Shown here one piece after another: positions 8,172-16,607 of a DNA stretch of 64,000 nucleotides. The position numbers and the translations under genes are program-made. The notes below the pieces were generated by a model that worked only from the letters and a program-made list of their open reading frames with translations, had not been told where the DNA came from and ran no database searches. The stretch is from Pseudomonas entomophila (GTDB lineage: Bacteria; Pseudomonadota; Gammaproteobacteria; Pseudomonadales; Pseudomonadaceae), in contig NZ_CP070982.1 of assembly GCF_018417595.1 (NCBI RefSeq), positions 4,143,001 to 4,207,000 on the forward strand, given 5' to 3'. Position 1 is the stretch's first letter, and every line of letters begins with the position of its first letter.

Positions 8172-8912
8172 TTACTCCATGAAGCCTTGCAGCTTCAGCT
8201 CGATCGAGCGCGGGTTCTCGCCTTCGGCGATCGACAGCAGGCCTTCGAGCAGCATCTCACGGTAACGCGACTGGCGCAGGGTGACCGCCTTGAGCTTGTT
8301 GGCGATCGGCAACAGGATCAGGTTGGCGCTGGCCACACCGTAGATGGTGGCGACGAAGGCCACGGCGATGCCGTTGCCCAGCTGCGAAGGGTCGGCCAGG
8401 TTGCCCATCACATGGATCAGGCCCATCACCGCACCGATGATACCGATGGTCGGCGCATAGCCGCCCATGCTCTCGAACACCTTGGCCGCCTGGATGTCTC
8501 GGGCTTCCTGGGTCAGGAAGTCGACTTCGAGGATGCTGCGGATGGCTTCCGGCTCGGCACCGTCCACCAGCAGTTGCAGGCCCTTGCGCGCATACGGATC
8601 AGGCTCGGCATCGGCGACGCCTTCCAGGCCCAGCAGGCCTTCCTTGCGCGCCGTCAGGCTCCAGTTCACCACGCGGTCGATGCCGCCGGCGAGGTCGACC
8701 CGTGGCGGGAAGAAGATCCAGCGCACGATCTGCAGCGCGCGCTTGAACGACGACAGCGGCGACTGCAGCAACGCCGCGGCCAGTGTGCCGCCCAGCACGA
8801 TCAGGGCTGCCGGGCCGTTGATCAAGGCACCGGCGTGGCCACCCTCGAGGAAGTTGCCGCCGACGATGGCGACGAACGCGAGGATCAGGCCGATCAGGCT
8901 CAAGACATCCAT
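8172..8912 (-). CDS. motC: Flagellar stator protein MotC (MotA-type)
   Basis: 246 aa from the ATG at 8912, which overlaps the cheB stop as TGATG; a GTG at 8921 is also open but less likely. Four membrane segments are expected: near residues 2-22 and 33-50, and the pair near 150-170 and 180-200 (GIIGAVMGLIHVMGNLADPSQLGNGIAVAFVATIYG). It forms the proton-conducting stator with MotD, drives rotation and is important for swarming in Pseudomonas. Confidence 0.95.
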   Translation of the reverse strand: MDVLSLIGLILAFVAIVGGNFLEGGHAGALINGPAALIVLGGTLAAALLQSPLSSFKRALQIVRWIFFPPRVDLAGGIDRVVNWSLTARKEGLLGLEGVADAEPDPYARKGLQLLVDGAEPEAIRSILEVDFLTQEARDIQAAKVFESMGGYAPTIGIIGAVMGLIHVMGNLADPSQLGNGIAVAFVATIYGVASANLILLPIANKLKAVTLRQSRYREMLLEGLLSIAEGENPRSIELKLQGFME

Positions 8913-10036
8913 CAGACGCACGCCTCGACCAGGTGCTTGCCGATCTCGTCCAGGCTGTACACGGCATCGGCCAGGTTGGCCTTGACGATGGCCATGGGCA
9001 TGCCATAGATCACGCAGCTGGCTTCATCCTGTGCCCACACGGTGCTGCCGCCCTGCTTGAGCAGGCGCGCGCCTTCGCGGCCATCGGCGCCCATGCCGGT
9101 GAGGACCACCGACAGCACCTTGTCGCCATAGGATTTGGCGGCGGAACCGAAAGTGATGTCGACACAAGGTTTGTAGTTCAGGCGCTCGTCACCCGGCAGG
9201 ATCTTCACCGTGCCACGGCCGTCGACCATCATCTGCTTGCCACCCGGGGCCAGCAGCGCCAGGCCTGGGCGCAACACGTCGCCGTCCTCGGCCTCCTTGA
9301 CGCTGATCTTGCACAGCTTGTCCAGGCGCTCGGCGAAGGCCTTGGTGAAAGCCGCTGGCATGTGCTGGATGAGCACGATCGGCGCCGGGAAGCCGGCGGG
9401 CAGTTGGGTGAGCACGCGTTGCAGCGCCACCGGGCCACCGGTGGACGTGCCGATGGCGACCAGCTTGTACGGCTTGCGCTTGGGCGCCGGCGAATGCGCG
9501 GCGGCCGGGGCTGCGGCACGGGCCGGGACGGCAGCGCGCACAGGGGCGCTGCTGCTGAAACTGCTGGCCGGGGCATGGCTGCTGGCCGGTGCCGGCGCGG
9601 CGGCGGGCGCCGGGCTGGAATAGGCACTGAAGCGACGGTTGCTGCGGGAAATGGTGTGAACCTTTTCACACAGCAGCTGCTTGACCTTCTCCGGATTGCG
9701 CGAGATATCCTCGAAGTTCTTCGGCAGGTAGTCGACCGCGCCGGCATCCAGGGCGTCGAGGGTGACGCGGGCGCCTTCGTGGGTCAGCGAGGAGAACATC
9801 AGGACCGGCGTCGGGCAGCGTTGCATGATGTGCCGCACCGCGGTGATGCCATCCATCATGGGCATTTCATAGTCCATGGTGATGACATCGGGTTTGAGCG
9901 CCAGCGCCTGGTCGATCGCTTCCTTGCCGTTGGTCGCGGTACCCACGACCTGGATCGTCGGGTCCGCCGAGAGAATTTCCGAGACACGGCGGCGGAAGAA
10001 ACCGGAATCATCCACCACCAGGACCTTGACTGCCAT
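8912..10036 (-). CDS. cheB: Chemotaxis response regulator / methylesterase CheB
   Basis: 374 aa. Receiver domain at residues 1-125 with phospho-acceptor D55 (VITMDYEMP); an Ala/Pro/Ser-rich linker (about 140-175); C-terminal methylesterase/deamidase with the catalytic GTSTGGP serine and IQHMPAAFT. It removes methyl groups from chemoreceptors during adaptation. I chose the ATG at 10036, which has GGAG 7 bp upstream; a GTG at 10042 lies too close to that site. No cheR lies in the window. Confidence 0.95.
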   Translation of the reverse strand: MAVKVLVVDDSGFFRRRVSEILSADPTIQVVGTATNGKEAIDQALALKPDVITMDYEMPMMDGITAVRHIMQRCPTPVLMFSSLTHEGARVTLDALDAGAVDYLPKNFEDISRNPEKVKQLLCEKVHTISRSNRRFSAYSSPAPAAAPAPASSHAPASSFSSSAPVRAAVPARAAAPAAAHSPAPKRKPYKLVAIGTSTGGPVALQRVLTQLPAGFPAPIVLIQHMPAAFTKAFAERLDKLCKISVKEAEDGDVLRPGLALLAPGGKQMMVDGRGTVKILPGDERLNYKPCVDITFGSAAKSYGDKVLSVVLTGMGADGREGARLLKQGGSTVWAQDEASCVIYGMPMAIVKANLADAVYSLDEIGKHLVEACV

Positions 10037-10081
10037 AAACACTCCATTAGGTGGCGCACCCGCCAGGGCGCGCCACCGAAA

Positions 10082-12301
10082 TCAAATACGCCGGGCGGCG
10101 TAACGCTTGAGCATGCTCGGAACGTCGAGGATCAGCGCGATACGACCGTCGCCGGTGATGGTCGCGCCGGACATGCCTGGCGTGCCCTGCAGCATCTTGC
10201 CCAACGGTTTGATCACTACTTCTTCCTGGCCGACCAGTTGGTCGACCACGAAACCGATGCGCTGGGTGCCGACCGACAGGATCACCACGTGACCTTCATG
10301 CTGCTCTTCGTGCTCGTGGTCCTGGACCAGCCAGCGCTTGAGGTAGAACAGCGGCAGCGCCTTGTCGCGCACGATCACCACTTCCTGGCCGTCGACCACA
10401 TTGGTGCGCGACAGGTCGAGGTGGAAGATCTCGTTGACGTTGACCAGCGGGAAGGCGAACGCCTGGTTGGCCAGCATCACCATCAGCGTCGGCATGATCG
10501 CCAGGGTCAGCGGCACCTTGATGACGATCTTCGAGCCCTGGCCCTTGGCCGAGAAGATGTTGATCGAGCCGTTGAGTTGCGAGATCTTGGTCTTCACCAC
10601 GTCCATGCCCACGCCGCGGCCGGACACGTCGGAAATCTCGGTCTTGGTCGAGAAGCCCGGGGCGAAGATCAGGTTGTAGCAGTCCGACTCGCTCAGGCGG
10701 TCGGCCGCATCCTTGTCCATCAGGCCCTTTTCCACGGCCTTGGCGCGCAGGATGCTCGGGTCCATGCCCTTGCCGTCGTCGGAGATCGACAGCAGGATAT
10801 GGTCGCCTTCCTGTTCGGCGGACAGCACCACCCGGCCCATGCGCGACTTGCCCGAAGCTTCGCGCTCGTCCGGCATCTCGACGCCATGGTCGACGGCGTT
10901 GCGCACCAAGTGCACCAACGGGTCGGCCAGCGCCTCGACCAGGTTCTTGTCCAGGTCGGTCTCTTCGCCGACCAGCTCCAGGTTGATCTCTTTCTTCAAC
11001 TGGCGGGCCAGGTCGCGAACCAGGCGCGGGAAGCGCCCGAAGACCTTCTTGATCGGCTGCATGCGGGTCTTCATGACCGCGGTCTGCAGGTCGGCGGTGA
11101 CCACGTCGAGGTTGGACACAGCCTTGGACATGGCTTCGTCGCCGCTGTTGAGCCCCAGGCGCACCAGGCGGTTACGCACCAGCACCAGTTCGCCGACCAT
11201 GTTCATGATCTCGTCCAGGCGCGCGGTATCGACCCGCACCGTGGTTTCCGCTTCGCTGGCACCGTGCTTTTCGGCGGCGGGTGCGGCGGCACGGGCTGGG
11301 GCGGCTGGCGCGGCCGGGGCGGCCGGCTTGGCGGCAGCAGCAGGGGCTGCAACCGGCGCCGGCTTGGCCACAGGCTTGGCTTCCACCTTAGTGGCGGCAG
11401 GCGCGGCTATGGTAGCGGCAGGCGCTTCACTGGCGACGGCGTCGCCCGAGAATTTGCCCTTGCCGTGCAACTGGTCCAGCAACGCTTCGAATTCGTGTTC
11501 GCTGATGTCATCGCTGGCCGGCGCGGCCGAAGCCGCAGGCGCGGCGGCAGCCGGCAAGGCGTCCACGGCGAAGGTGCCCTTGCCGTGCAACTGGTCGAGC
11601 AGCGACTCGAATTCGTCGTCGGTGATTTCGTCGCTGGCAGGTGCAGCGGCAGGCGCAGGCGCGCTCGACGCGGCTTCCGCCGAGAACTGGCCCTTGCCAT
11701 GCAACTGGTCGAGCAGCGACTCGAACTCGGCGTCAGTGATCTCGTCACCGCCGGTACCGACCGCTTCGCCCTGCAGTTGCTCATGGACCTCGGCTTGCGC
11801 CTTGACCGCATCGAGCGAGTCGAGCAGTTGCTCGAATTCGGTGTCGGTGATGTCCGGCTCGGCTTCGGCTTGCGGGGCGGCCTCGACGACCGGCGCCGGG
11901 GCGGGCGCGCCACCTGGCTCGGCCAGGCGCGACAGTGCCGCCAGCAGTTCCGGCGTGGCCGGGGTGATGTCCGAACGCTCGCGGACCTGGCTGAACATGC
12001 TGTTGACCGTGTCGAGGGCCTCGAGCACCACGTCCATCAGTTCCGCGTCGACCCGGCGCTCACCTTTGCGCAGGATGTCGAACACGTTCTCGGCGATATG
12101 GCAGCACTCCACCAGCTCGTTGAGCTGAAGGAAGCCGGCGCCCCCTTTTACAGTGTGGAAACCGCGGAAAATCGCATTGAGCAGGTCCGCGTCATCGGGC
12201 CGGCTTTCCAGCTCGACCAGTTGCTCGGACAGTAGCTCGAGGATTTCGCCGGCTTCTACCAGGAAATCCTGAAGGATTTCTTCATCGGCGCCGAAGCTCA
12301 T
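10082..12301 (-). CDS. cheA: Chemotaxis histidine kinase CheA with a repeated linker
   Basis: 739 aa. N-terminal HPt domain with H49 (FHTVKGGAGFL); a long Ala/Pro-rich linker; dimerisation (about 355-420), HATPase (HLVRNAVDHG, GRGVGMDVV) and CheW-like regulatory domains. The linker has four imperfect copies of a short acidic helix: about 150-166, 187-206, 225-244 and 265-284, the last three each containing EFExLLDQLHGKGxF. No classical P2 domain is apparent, so these repeats may dock CheY/CheB. Starts at ATG, 12 bp after cheZ. Confidence 0.97.
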   Translation of the reverse strand: MSFGADEEILQDFLVEAGEILELLSEQLVELESRPDDADLLNAIFRGFHTVKGGAGFLQLNELVECCHIAENVFDILRKGERRVDAELMDVVLEALDTVNSMFSQVRERSDITPATPELLAALSRLAEPGGAPAPAPVVEAAPQAEAEPDITDTEFEQLLDSLDAVKAQAEVHEQLQGEAVGTGGDEITDAEFESLLDQLHGKGQFSAEAASSAPAPAAAPASDEITDDEFESLLDQLHGKGTFAVDALPAAAAPAASAAPASDDISEHEFEALLDQLHGKGKFSGDAVASEAPAATIAAPAATKVEAKPVAKPAPVAAPAAAAKPAAPAAPAAPARAAAPAAEKHGASEAETTVRVDTARLDEIMNMVGELVLVRNRLVRLGLNSGDEAMSKAVSNLDVVTADLQTAVMKTRMQPIKKVFGRFPRLVRDLARQLKKEINLELVGEETDLDKNLVEALADPLVHLVRNAVDHGVEMPDEREASGKSRMGRVVLSAEQEGDHILLSISDDGKGMDPSILRAKAVEKGLMDKDAADRLSESDCYNLIFAPGFSTKTEISDVSGRGVGMDVVKTKISQLNGSINIFSAKGQGSKIVIKVPLTLAIMPTLMVMLANQAFAFPLVNVNEIFHLDLSRTNVVDGQEVVIVRDKALPLFYLKRWLVQDHEHEEQHEGHVVILSVGTQRIGFVVDQLVGQEEVVIKPLGKMLQGTPGMSGATITGDGRIALILDVPSMLKRYAARRI

Positions 12302-12313
12302 TAAACGTGCTCC

Positions 12314-13102
12314 TTAAAAACCCAGGCTGGATAGCAGATCGTCGACATCGTCCTGACCGGACACGACGTCTTCACGCTTATCGGCATGAATCTGCGGACC
12401 TTCACCCCGAGTCGGATGTTTTTCTTGATCTTTTTCAGCACGCAGCTGCTGGTGGTCATGTTCGATACCGGCAAAGCGGTCGACCTGGCTTGCCATCAGC
12501 ACGAGCTTGAGCAGATTGCTTTCGACTTCGGTGACCAGCGTGGTCACCCGCTTGATCACCTGCCCGGTCAGGTCTTGATAGTCCTGGGCCAGCAGAATGT
12601 CGTTGAGGTGGCCGGCGACCTTGCGATTGCCTTCGGCGCTGTGCGTCAGGAAACTGTCGACGCGCTTGACCAGCTCACGGAATTCCGGCGCCGCCACCTC
12701 GCGGCGCATGAAGCGTTGCCAGTCGGCGGACAGGTCCTGGGCCTCGCTCGCGAGGTCGTTGAGCACGGGCGTGCTCTCCTCCACCAGGTCCATGGTGCGG
12801 TTGGCCGCGCCCTCGGTGAGGCGCACCACGTAGGAGAGGCGCTCGGTGGCATCGGTGATCTGCGAGACTTCCTCGGCCTGCGGCATGGCCGGGTCGATCT
12901 GGAAGCTGACGATCGCACTGTGCAGTTCACGGGTGAGCTTGCCGACTTCCTGATACAGGCCACGGTCGCGGGTCTGGTTCAGCTGGTGAATCAGCTGCAC
13001 CGCCTCGCCGAACCGGCCGCGCTCGAGGCTCTCGACCAGTTCCTGGGCATGCTTCTTCAGGGTTGATTCGAACTCACCCAGAGAGTTGTTCTGTGACTCC
13101 AT
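12314..13102 (-). CDS. cheZ: CheY-P phosphatase CheZ
   Basis: 262 aa, long helical protein with the catalytic region ILLAQDYQDLTGQVIKRV (Asp/Gln that assist CheY-P hydrolysis) and a C-terminal tail ending DDVDDLLSSLGF, the amphipathic peptide that binds CheY. It resets the motor signal. It sits between cheY and cheA, 18 bp after cheY. Confidence 0.95.
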   Translation of the reverse strand: MESQNNSLGEFESTLKKHAQELVESLERGRFGEAVQLIHQLNQTRDRGLYQEVGKLTRELHSAIVSFQIDPAMPQAEEVSQITDATERLSYVVRLTEGAANRTMDLVEESTPVLNDLASEAQDLSADWQRFMRREVAAPEFRELVKRVDSFLTHSAEGNRKVAGHLNDILLAQDYQDLTGQVIKRVTTLVTEVESNLLKLVLMASQVDRFAGIEHDHQQLRAEKDQEKHPTRGEGPQIHADKREDVVSGQDDVDDLLSSLGF

Positions 13103-13120
13103 GGCGCCCCCTGACGTGAC

Positions 13121-13507
13121 TCAGCCGTTGACGCGTTCGAAGATCTTCTCGATCTTTTCTTTGAGCACCTGGGCGGTGAATGGCTTGACCACATAGCCGT
13201 TGACCCCGGCCTGGGCCGCTTCGATGATCTGGTCGCGCTTGGCTTCGGCGGTCACCATCAGCACCGGCATCCCCTTGAGGCGGTCGTGTGCCCGCACCTT
13301 GCGCAGCAGGTCGATACCGGACATGCCCGGCATGTTCCAGTCGGTCACCAGGAAGTCGTAGTGACCGTTCTCCAGCATCGGCAGCGCCGTGGTGCCATCG
13401 TCGGCCTCCTCGGTGTTGGTGAAGCCCAGGTCACGCAACAGGTTCTTGATGATCCGCCGCATCGTCGAAAAGTCGTCAACGATGAGGATTTTCATGTCTT
13501 TGTTCAA
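13121..13507 (-). CDS. cheY: Chemotaxis response regulator CheY
   Basis: Single receiver domain with the acidic pair of ILIVDD, phospho-acceptor Asp in LVTDWNMPG (D52 from the internal ATG, D56 from TTG), the Thr of MVTAEAKR and the Lys of VVKPFT. Phosphorylated by CheA, it binds the flagellar switch FliM. Two starts are possible: TTG at 13507 (128 aa), with GGAGG 5 bp upstream, or ATG at 13495 (124 aa, the length I expect for the family), without a good ribosome site. I report the TTG form because the ribosome site fits it. Confidence 0.93.
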   Translation of the reverse strand: MNKDMKILIVDDFSTMRRIIKNLLRDLGFTNTEEADDGTTALPMLENGHYDFLVTDWNMPGMSGIDLLRKVRAHDRLKGMPVLMVTAEAKRDQIIEAAQAGVNGYVVKPFTAQVLKEKIEKIFERVNG

Positions 13508-13530
13508 TTAGACCTCCAAGCAGTCTTAAA

Positions 13531-13550
13531 CGCGCTCGGCGCCGAGCGCG
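13531..13550 (-). terminator. Perfect 20-bp palindrome between fliA and cheY
   Basis: CGCGCTCGGCGCCGAGCGCG reads the same on both strands; on the minus strand it is followed by TTTAAG. It lies between the end of fliA and the start of cheY and could be a weak terminator or attenuator, since the U-run is only three bases. Confidence 0.55.
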
Positions 13551-13600
13551 CAGTCAATCAATTCGGCACCACAAAAAAAACGACTGCATCGAACCTGGGT

Positions 13601-14341
13601 TCAACGCGCCCGCCACTCACCCAACCGGCTGCGCAGACGTGCCGCACACTGGCTGTGCAACTGGCTGACACGCGACTCGCTGACCCCCAGCACCTCGCCG
13701 ATTTCCTTGAGGTTCAGCTCTTCGTCGTAGTACAGCGCCAGGACCAGGCGCTCGCGCTCCGGCAGGTTGGCGATCGCATCGGCCAGGGCGGACTGGAAGC
13801 GCTCGTCCTCCAGGTCCCGCGATGGCTCCAGCTGGCCGCTGGCTCCGTCCTCGTGCAGCCCTTCGTGTTCGCCGTCCTGCAGCAGGTCGTCGAAACTGAA
13901 CAGGCGGCTGCCCAAGGTGTCATTCAGAATCCCGTAGTAATCATCGAGACTCAATTGGAGTTCGGCAGCAACCTCGTGATCTTTAGCGTCGCGACCGGTT
14001 CTTGCTTCAACCGAGCGAATTGCGTCACTGACCATGCGCGTGTTGCGGTGCACCGAGCGTGGTGCCCAGTCCCCCTTGCGCACCTCGTCGAGCATGGCGC
14101 CGCGGATGCGGATACCGGCATAGGTTTCGAAGCTCGCGCCCTTGCTGGCGTCGTATTTGTTGGCGACTTCCAGCAAGCCGATCATGCCGGCCTGGATCAG
14201 GTCCTCGACCTGCACGTTGGCCGGCAGGCGTGCCAGCAGGTGGTAGGCGATGCGCTTGACCAGCGGCGCGTAGCGTTCGACCAGCTCGTACTGGGCGTCT
14301 TTCGCCGCCTTGCTGTACATCTTGAAACCGCTCGCGTTCAT
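13601..14341 (-). CDS. fliA: Flagellar sigma factor FliA (sigma-28)
   Basis: 246 aa with sigma regions 2 (YAPLVKRIAYHLLARLPANVQVEDLIQAGMIGLLEA-type block), 3 and 4 (LKEIGEVLGVSESRVSQLHSQCAARLRSRL). It directs RNA polymerase to late flagellar promoters such as those seen here before fliC and fliS. Its ATG overlaps the fleN stop (ATGA), so FliA and FleN are coupled in translation. No flgM (anti-sigma) is in the window. Confidence 0.97.
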   Translation of the reverse strand: MNASGFKMYSKAAKDAQYELVERYAPLVKRIAYHLLARLPANVQVEDLIQAGMIGLLEVANKYDASKGASFETYAGIRIRGAMLDEVRKGDWAPRSVHRNTRMVSDAIRSVEARTGRDAKDHEVAAELQLSLDDYYGILNDTLGSRLFSFDDLLQDGEHEGLHEDGASGQLEPSRDLEDERFQSALADAIANLPERERLVLALYYDEELNLKEIGEVLGVSESRVSQLHSQCAARLRSRLGEWRAR

Positions 14342-15171
14342 AGCACTGGCCCCGCGCTGGTGGGCTGCACCAGACGCTCGACGAAAAACTCCAGGTGTCC
14401 GCGCGGGTTGGCAGGCAGCGGCCAGCTATCGACCTTCTGCGCAATGGCCTTGAAGGCCAGCGCGCACTTGGACCGTGGGAAGGCCTCGTAGACCGCCCGC
14501 TGCTTCTGCACCGCCTTGCGCACACATTCGTCGTAAGGCACGGCGCCGACGTATTGTAGGGCGACGTCGAGGAAGCGATCCGTGACCTTGGTCAATTTGG
14601 CAAACAGGTTGCGCCCTTCCTGCGGGCTCTGCGCCATGTTGGCCAGCACGCGGAAACGATTCATGCCGTAATCGCGGTTGAGCAGTTTGATCAGGGCGTA
14701 GGCGTCGGTGATCGAGGTAGGCTCGTCGCAGACCACCAGCAGCACTTCCTGCGCGGCGCGGACAAAACTGACTACCGAGTCACCAATACCCGCAGCGGTG
14801 TCGATCACCAGCACGTCGAGGTTGTCGCCGATCTCGCTGAACGCCTGGATCAGGCCAGCATGCTGGGCCGGCGCCAGGTGCACCATGCTCTGGGTGCCGG
14901 AAGCGGCCGGCACGATGCGCACACCGCCCGGCCCCTGCAGCAGCACGTCGCGCAGCTCGCAGCGCCCTTCGATGACGTCGGCCAGGGTGTGCTTGGGCGT
15001 CAGGCCCAGCAGAACGTCGACATTGGCCAGGCCCAGGTCGGCGTCCAGCAGCATGACCCGACGGCCGAGTTCGGCCAGTGCCAGGGACAGGTTCACTGAA
15101 ACGTTAGTCTTGCCGACGCCACCTTTGCCACCGGTCACGGCGATCACCTGTACGGGATGCATGCTACCCAT
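14338..15171 (-). CDS. fleN: Flagellar number regulator FleN (MinD/FlhG ATPase)
   Basis: 277 aa, MinD-like ATPase with the deviant Walker A GGKGGVGKTNVSVNL (K16 and K21) and DVLVIDTAAGIGDSV as Walker B region. FleN (FlhG) antagonises FleQ and keeps the cell to the right number of polar flagella. The ATG at 15171 and another three codons later are both usable. A 114-bp gap separates it from flhF. Confidence 0.95.
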   Translation of the reverse strand: MGSMHPVQVIAVTGGKGGVGKTNVSVNLSLALAELGRRVMLLDADLGLANVDVLLGLTPKHTLADVIEGRCELRDVLLQGPGGVRIVPAASGTQSMVHLAPAQHAGLIQAFSEIGDNLDVLVIDTAAGIGDSVVSFVRAAQEVLLVVCDEPTSITDAYALIKLLNRDYGMNRFRVLANMAQSPQEGRNLFAKLTKVTDRFLDVALQYVGAVPYDECVRKAVQKQRAVYEAFPRSKCALAFKAIAQKVDSWPLPANPRGHLEFFVERLVQPTSAGPVL

Positions 15172-15285
15172 GTCTGTTCTTTACCTTGTCTCGCTTGGAC
15201 CCAGGCCACATGAGGGGCTGAACGCTCAAGGCCACGGACAGGCCGGGCAACCCCATGATGTAGGTACGTTGCACAGTATTCACCC

Positions 15286-16596
15286 TCAACCCGCTCGCTT
15301 GCCGGGGTTGTGGTAGAGATCAGCGAACATGTCGGCCATGGCCTCTTCGCTGGGCTCGTCCTGCATCTGTACGCTTACCGCGCGGCTCACCAGCTGGTGC
15401 TTGCGCGGCAATTGCAGGTCGTCAGGAATGCGCGGCCCGTCGGTCAGGTAGGCCACCGGCAATTCATGACTGATGGCCAGGCTCAGCACTTCGCCGAGGC
15501 AAGCCGTTTCATCGAGCTTGGTCAGGATGCAACCGGCCAGGCCGCAGCGCTTGTAGCTGTGGTAGGCGGCGGTGAGCACCTGCTTCTGGCTGGTGGTTGC
15601 CAGCACCAGGTAGTTCTTGGCGGCGATGCCGCGCCCGGCCAGTGTCTCCAGCTGCATGCGCAGCGCCGGGTCGCTGGCCTGCAGGCCAGCGGTGTCGATC
15701 AGCACCACGCGCTTGCGCAGCAGGGGTTCGAGGGCCTGGGCCAGCGACTCGCCCGGGTCGACGTAGGTGACCGGCACGTTGAGGATGCGCCCAAGGGTCT
15801 TGAGCTGCTCCTGGGCACCGATGCGATAGCTGTCCATGCTGACCAGCGCCAGGTTGTTCGCGCCGTACTTGAGTACATAGCGGGCGGCCAGCTTGGCCAG
15901 CGTGGTGGTCTTGCCCATGCCGGCCGGGCCGACCATGGCGATCACCCCGCCCTCCTCGATCGGCTCGATCTCGGGCACGTCGATCATCCGCGCCAGGTGC
16001 GCCAGGACCATGCGCCAGGCTTGGCGCGGTTCTTCGATTTCCGCCGTGAGCTCGAGCAGTTCGCGCGCCAGGCCACCGGACAGGCCCAGGCGCTGCAAGC
16101 GACGCCAGAGATTGGCCTGTTGTGGCTTGCTGCCTTGCAGCTGGCTCCAGGCCAGCGAGCCGAGTTGCACTTCAAGCAGCTCGCGCAGGCCGGTCAGCTC
16201 GAAGCGCATGGCGTCGAACAGGCGCGGGTCCACCGCCGGCTGCGCGGGCGCGGCGACTGGCGCCGGCTCATCGACATGAGGCTCGACCAGCGGCTCGGAG
16301 GCCGTCAGCGACTGGCCGGCGAACAGCTGGCGATTACCCTCGCCCAGCTCACTGCGGTCATTGATTTGCGCCTGGGCGGTGACGATGCGCGACTGCGTCT
16401 TGCGCAACTCGTCCTCGAGCTCGGCGTTGGGTACGCGGGGGGCCAGGGCGGACAGCTTGTAGTCCAGCGCGGCCGTCAACTCGACACCGCCAGCGATGCG
16501 CCGGTTGCCGATGATGGCGGCGTCGGAGCCGAGCTCATCCCGGACCAGCTTCATGGCCTGACGCATATCGGCGGCGAAAAAACGCTTAACTTGCAT
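15286..16596 (-). CDS. flhF: Polar flagellum placement GTPase FlhF
   Basis: 436 aa. N-terminal basic region (MQVKRFFAADMRQAMKLVRDEL), variable middle, and a C-terminal SRP-type NG GTPase domain with P-loop GPAGMGKTTTLAKLA at about residues 220-235, then DTAGLQ and TKLDET. FlhF marks the pole at which the flagellum is assembled. It follows flhA by 11 bp and precedes its partner fleN. Confidence 0.96.
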   Translation of the reverse strand: MQVKRFFAADMRQAMKLVRDELGSDAAIIGNRRIAGGVELTAALDYKLSALAPRVPNAELEDELRKTQSRIVTAQAQINDRSELGEGNRQLFAGQSLTASEPLVEPHVDEPAPVAAPAQPAVDPRLFDAMRFELTGLRELLEVQLGSLAWSQLQGSKPQQANLWRRLQRLGLSGGLARELLELTAEIEEPRQAWRMVLAHLARMIDVPEIEPIEEGGVIAMVGPAGMGKTTTLAKLAARYVLKYGANNLALVSMDSYRIGAQEQLKTLGRILNVPVTYVDPGESLAQALEPLLRKRVVLIDTAGLQASDPALRMQLETLAGRGIAAKNYLVLATTSQKQVLTAAYHSYKRCGLAGCILTKLDETACLGEVLSLAISHELPVAYLTDGPRIPDDLQLPRKHQLVSRAVSVQMQDEPSEEAMADMFADLYHNPGKRAG

Positions 16597-16607
16597 AACC
16601 CACTACC

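Noticed and set aside
11455..11720. Repeated CTTGCCGTGCAACTGGTC units as a CRISPR-like array
   Set aside because: They are in frame inside cheA and encode the repeated DQLHGKG helices; spacing and context do not fit CRISPR.
8933..12235. 1100-aa plus-strand open frame opposite cheB and cheA
   Set aside because: Antisense shadow of high-GC coding DNA: His/Arg/Gly-rich low-complexity protein, no family motifs, and cheB and cheA are unmistakable on the other strand.
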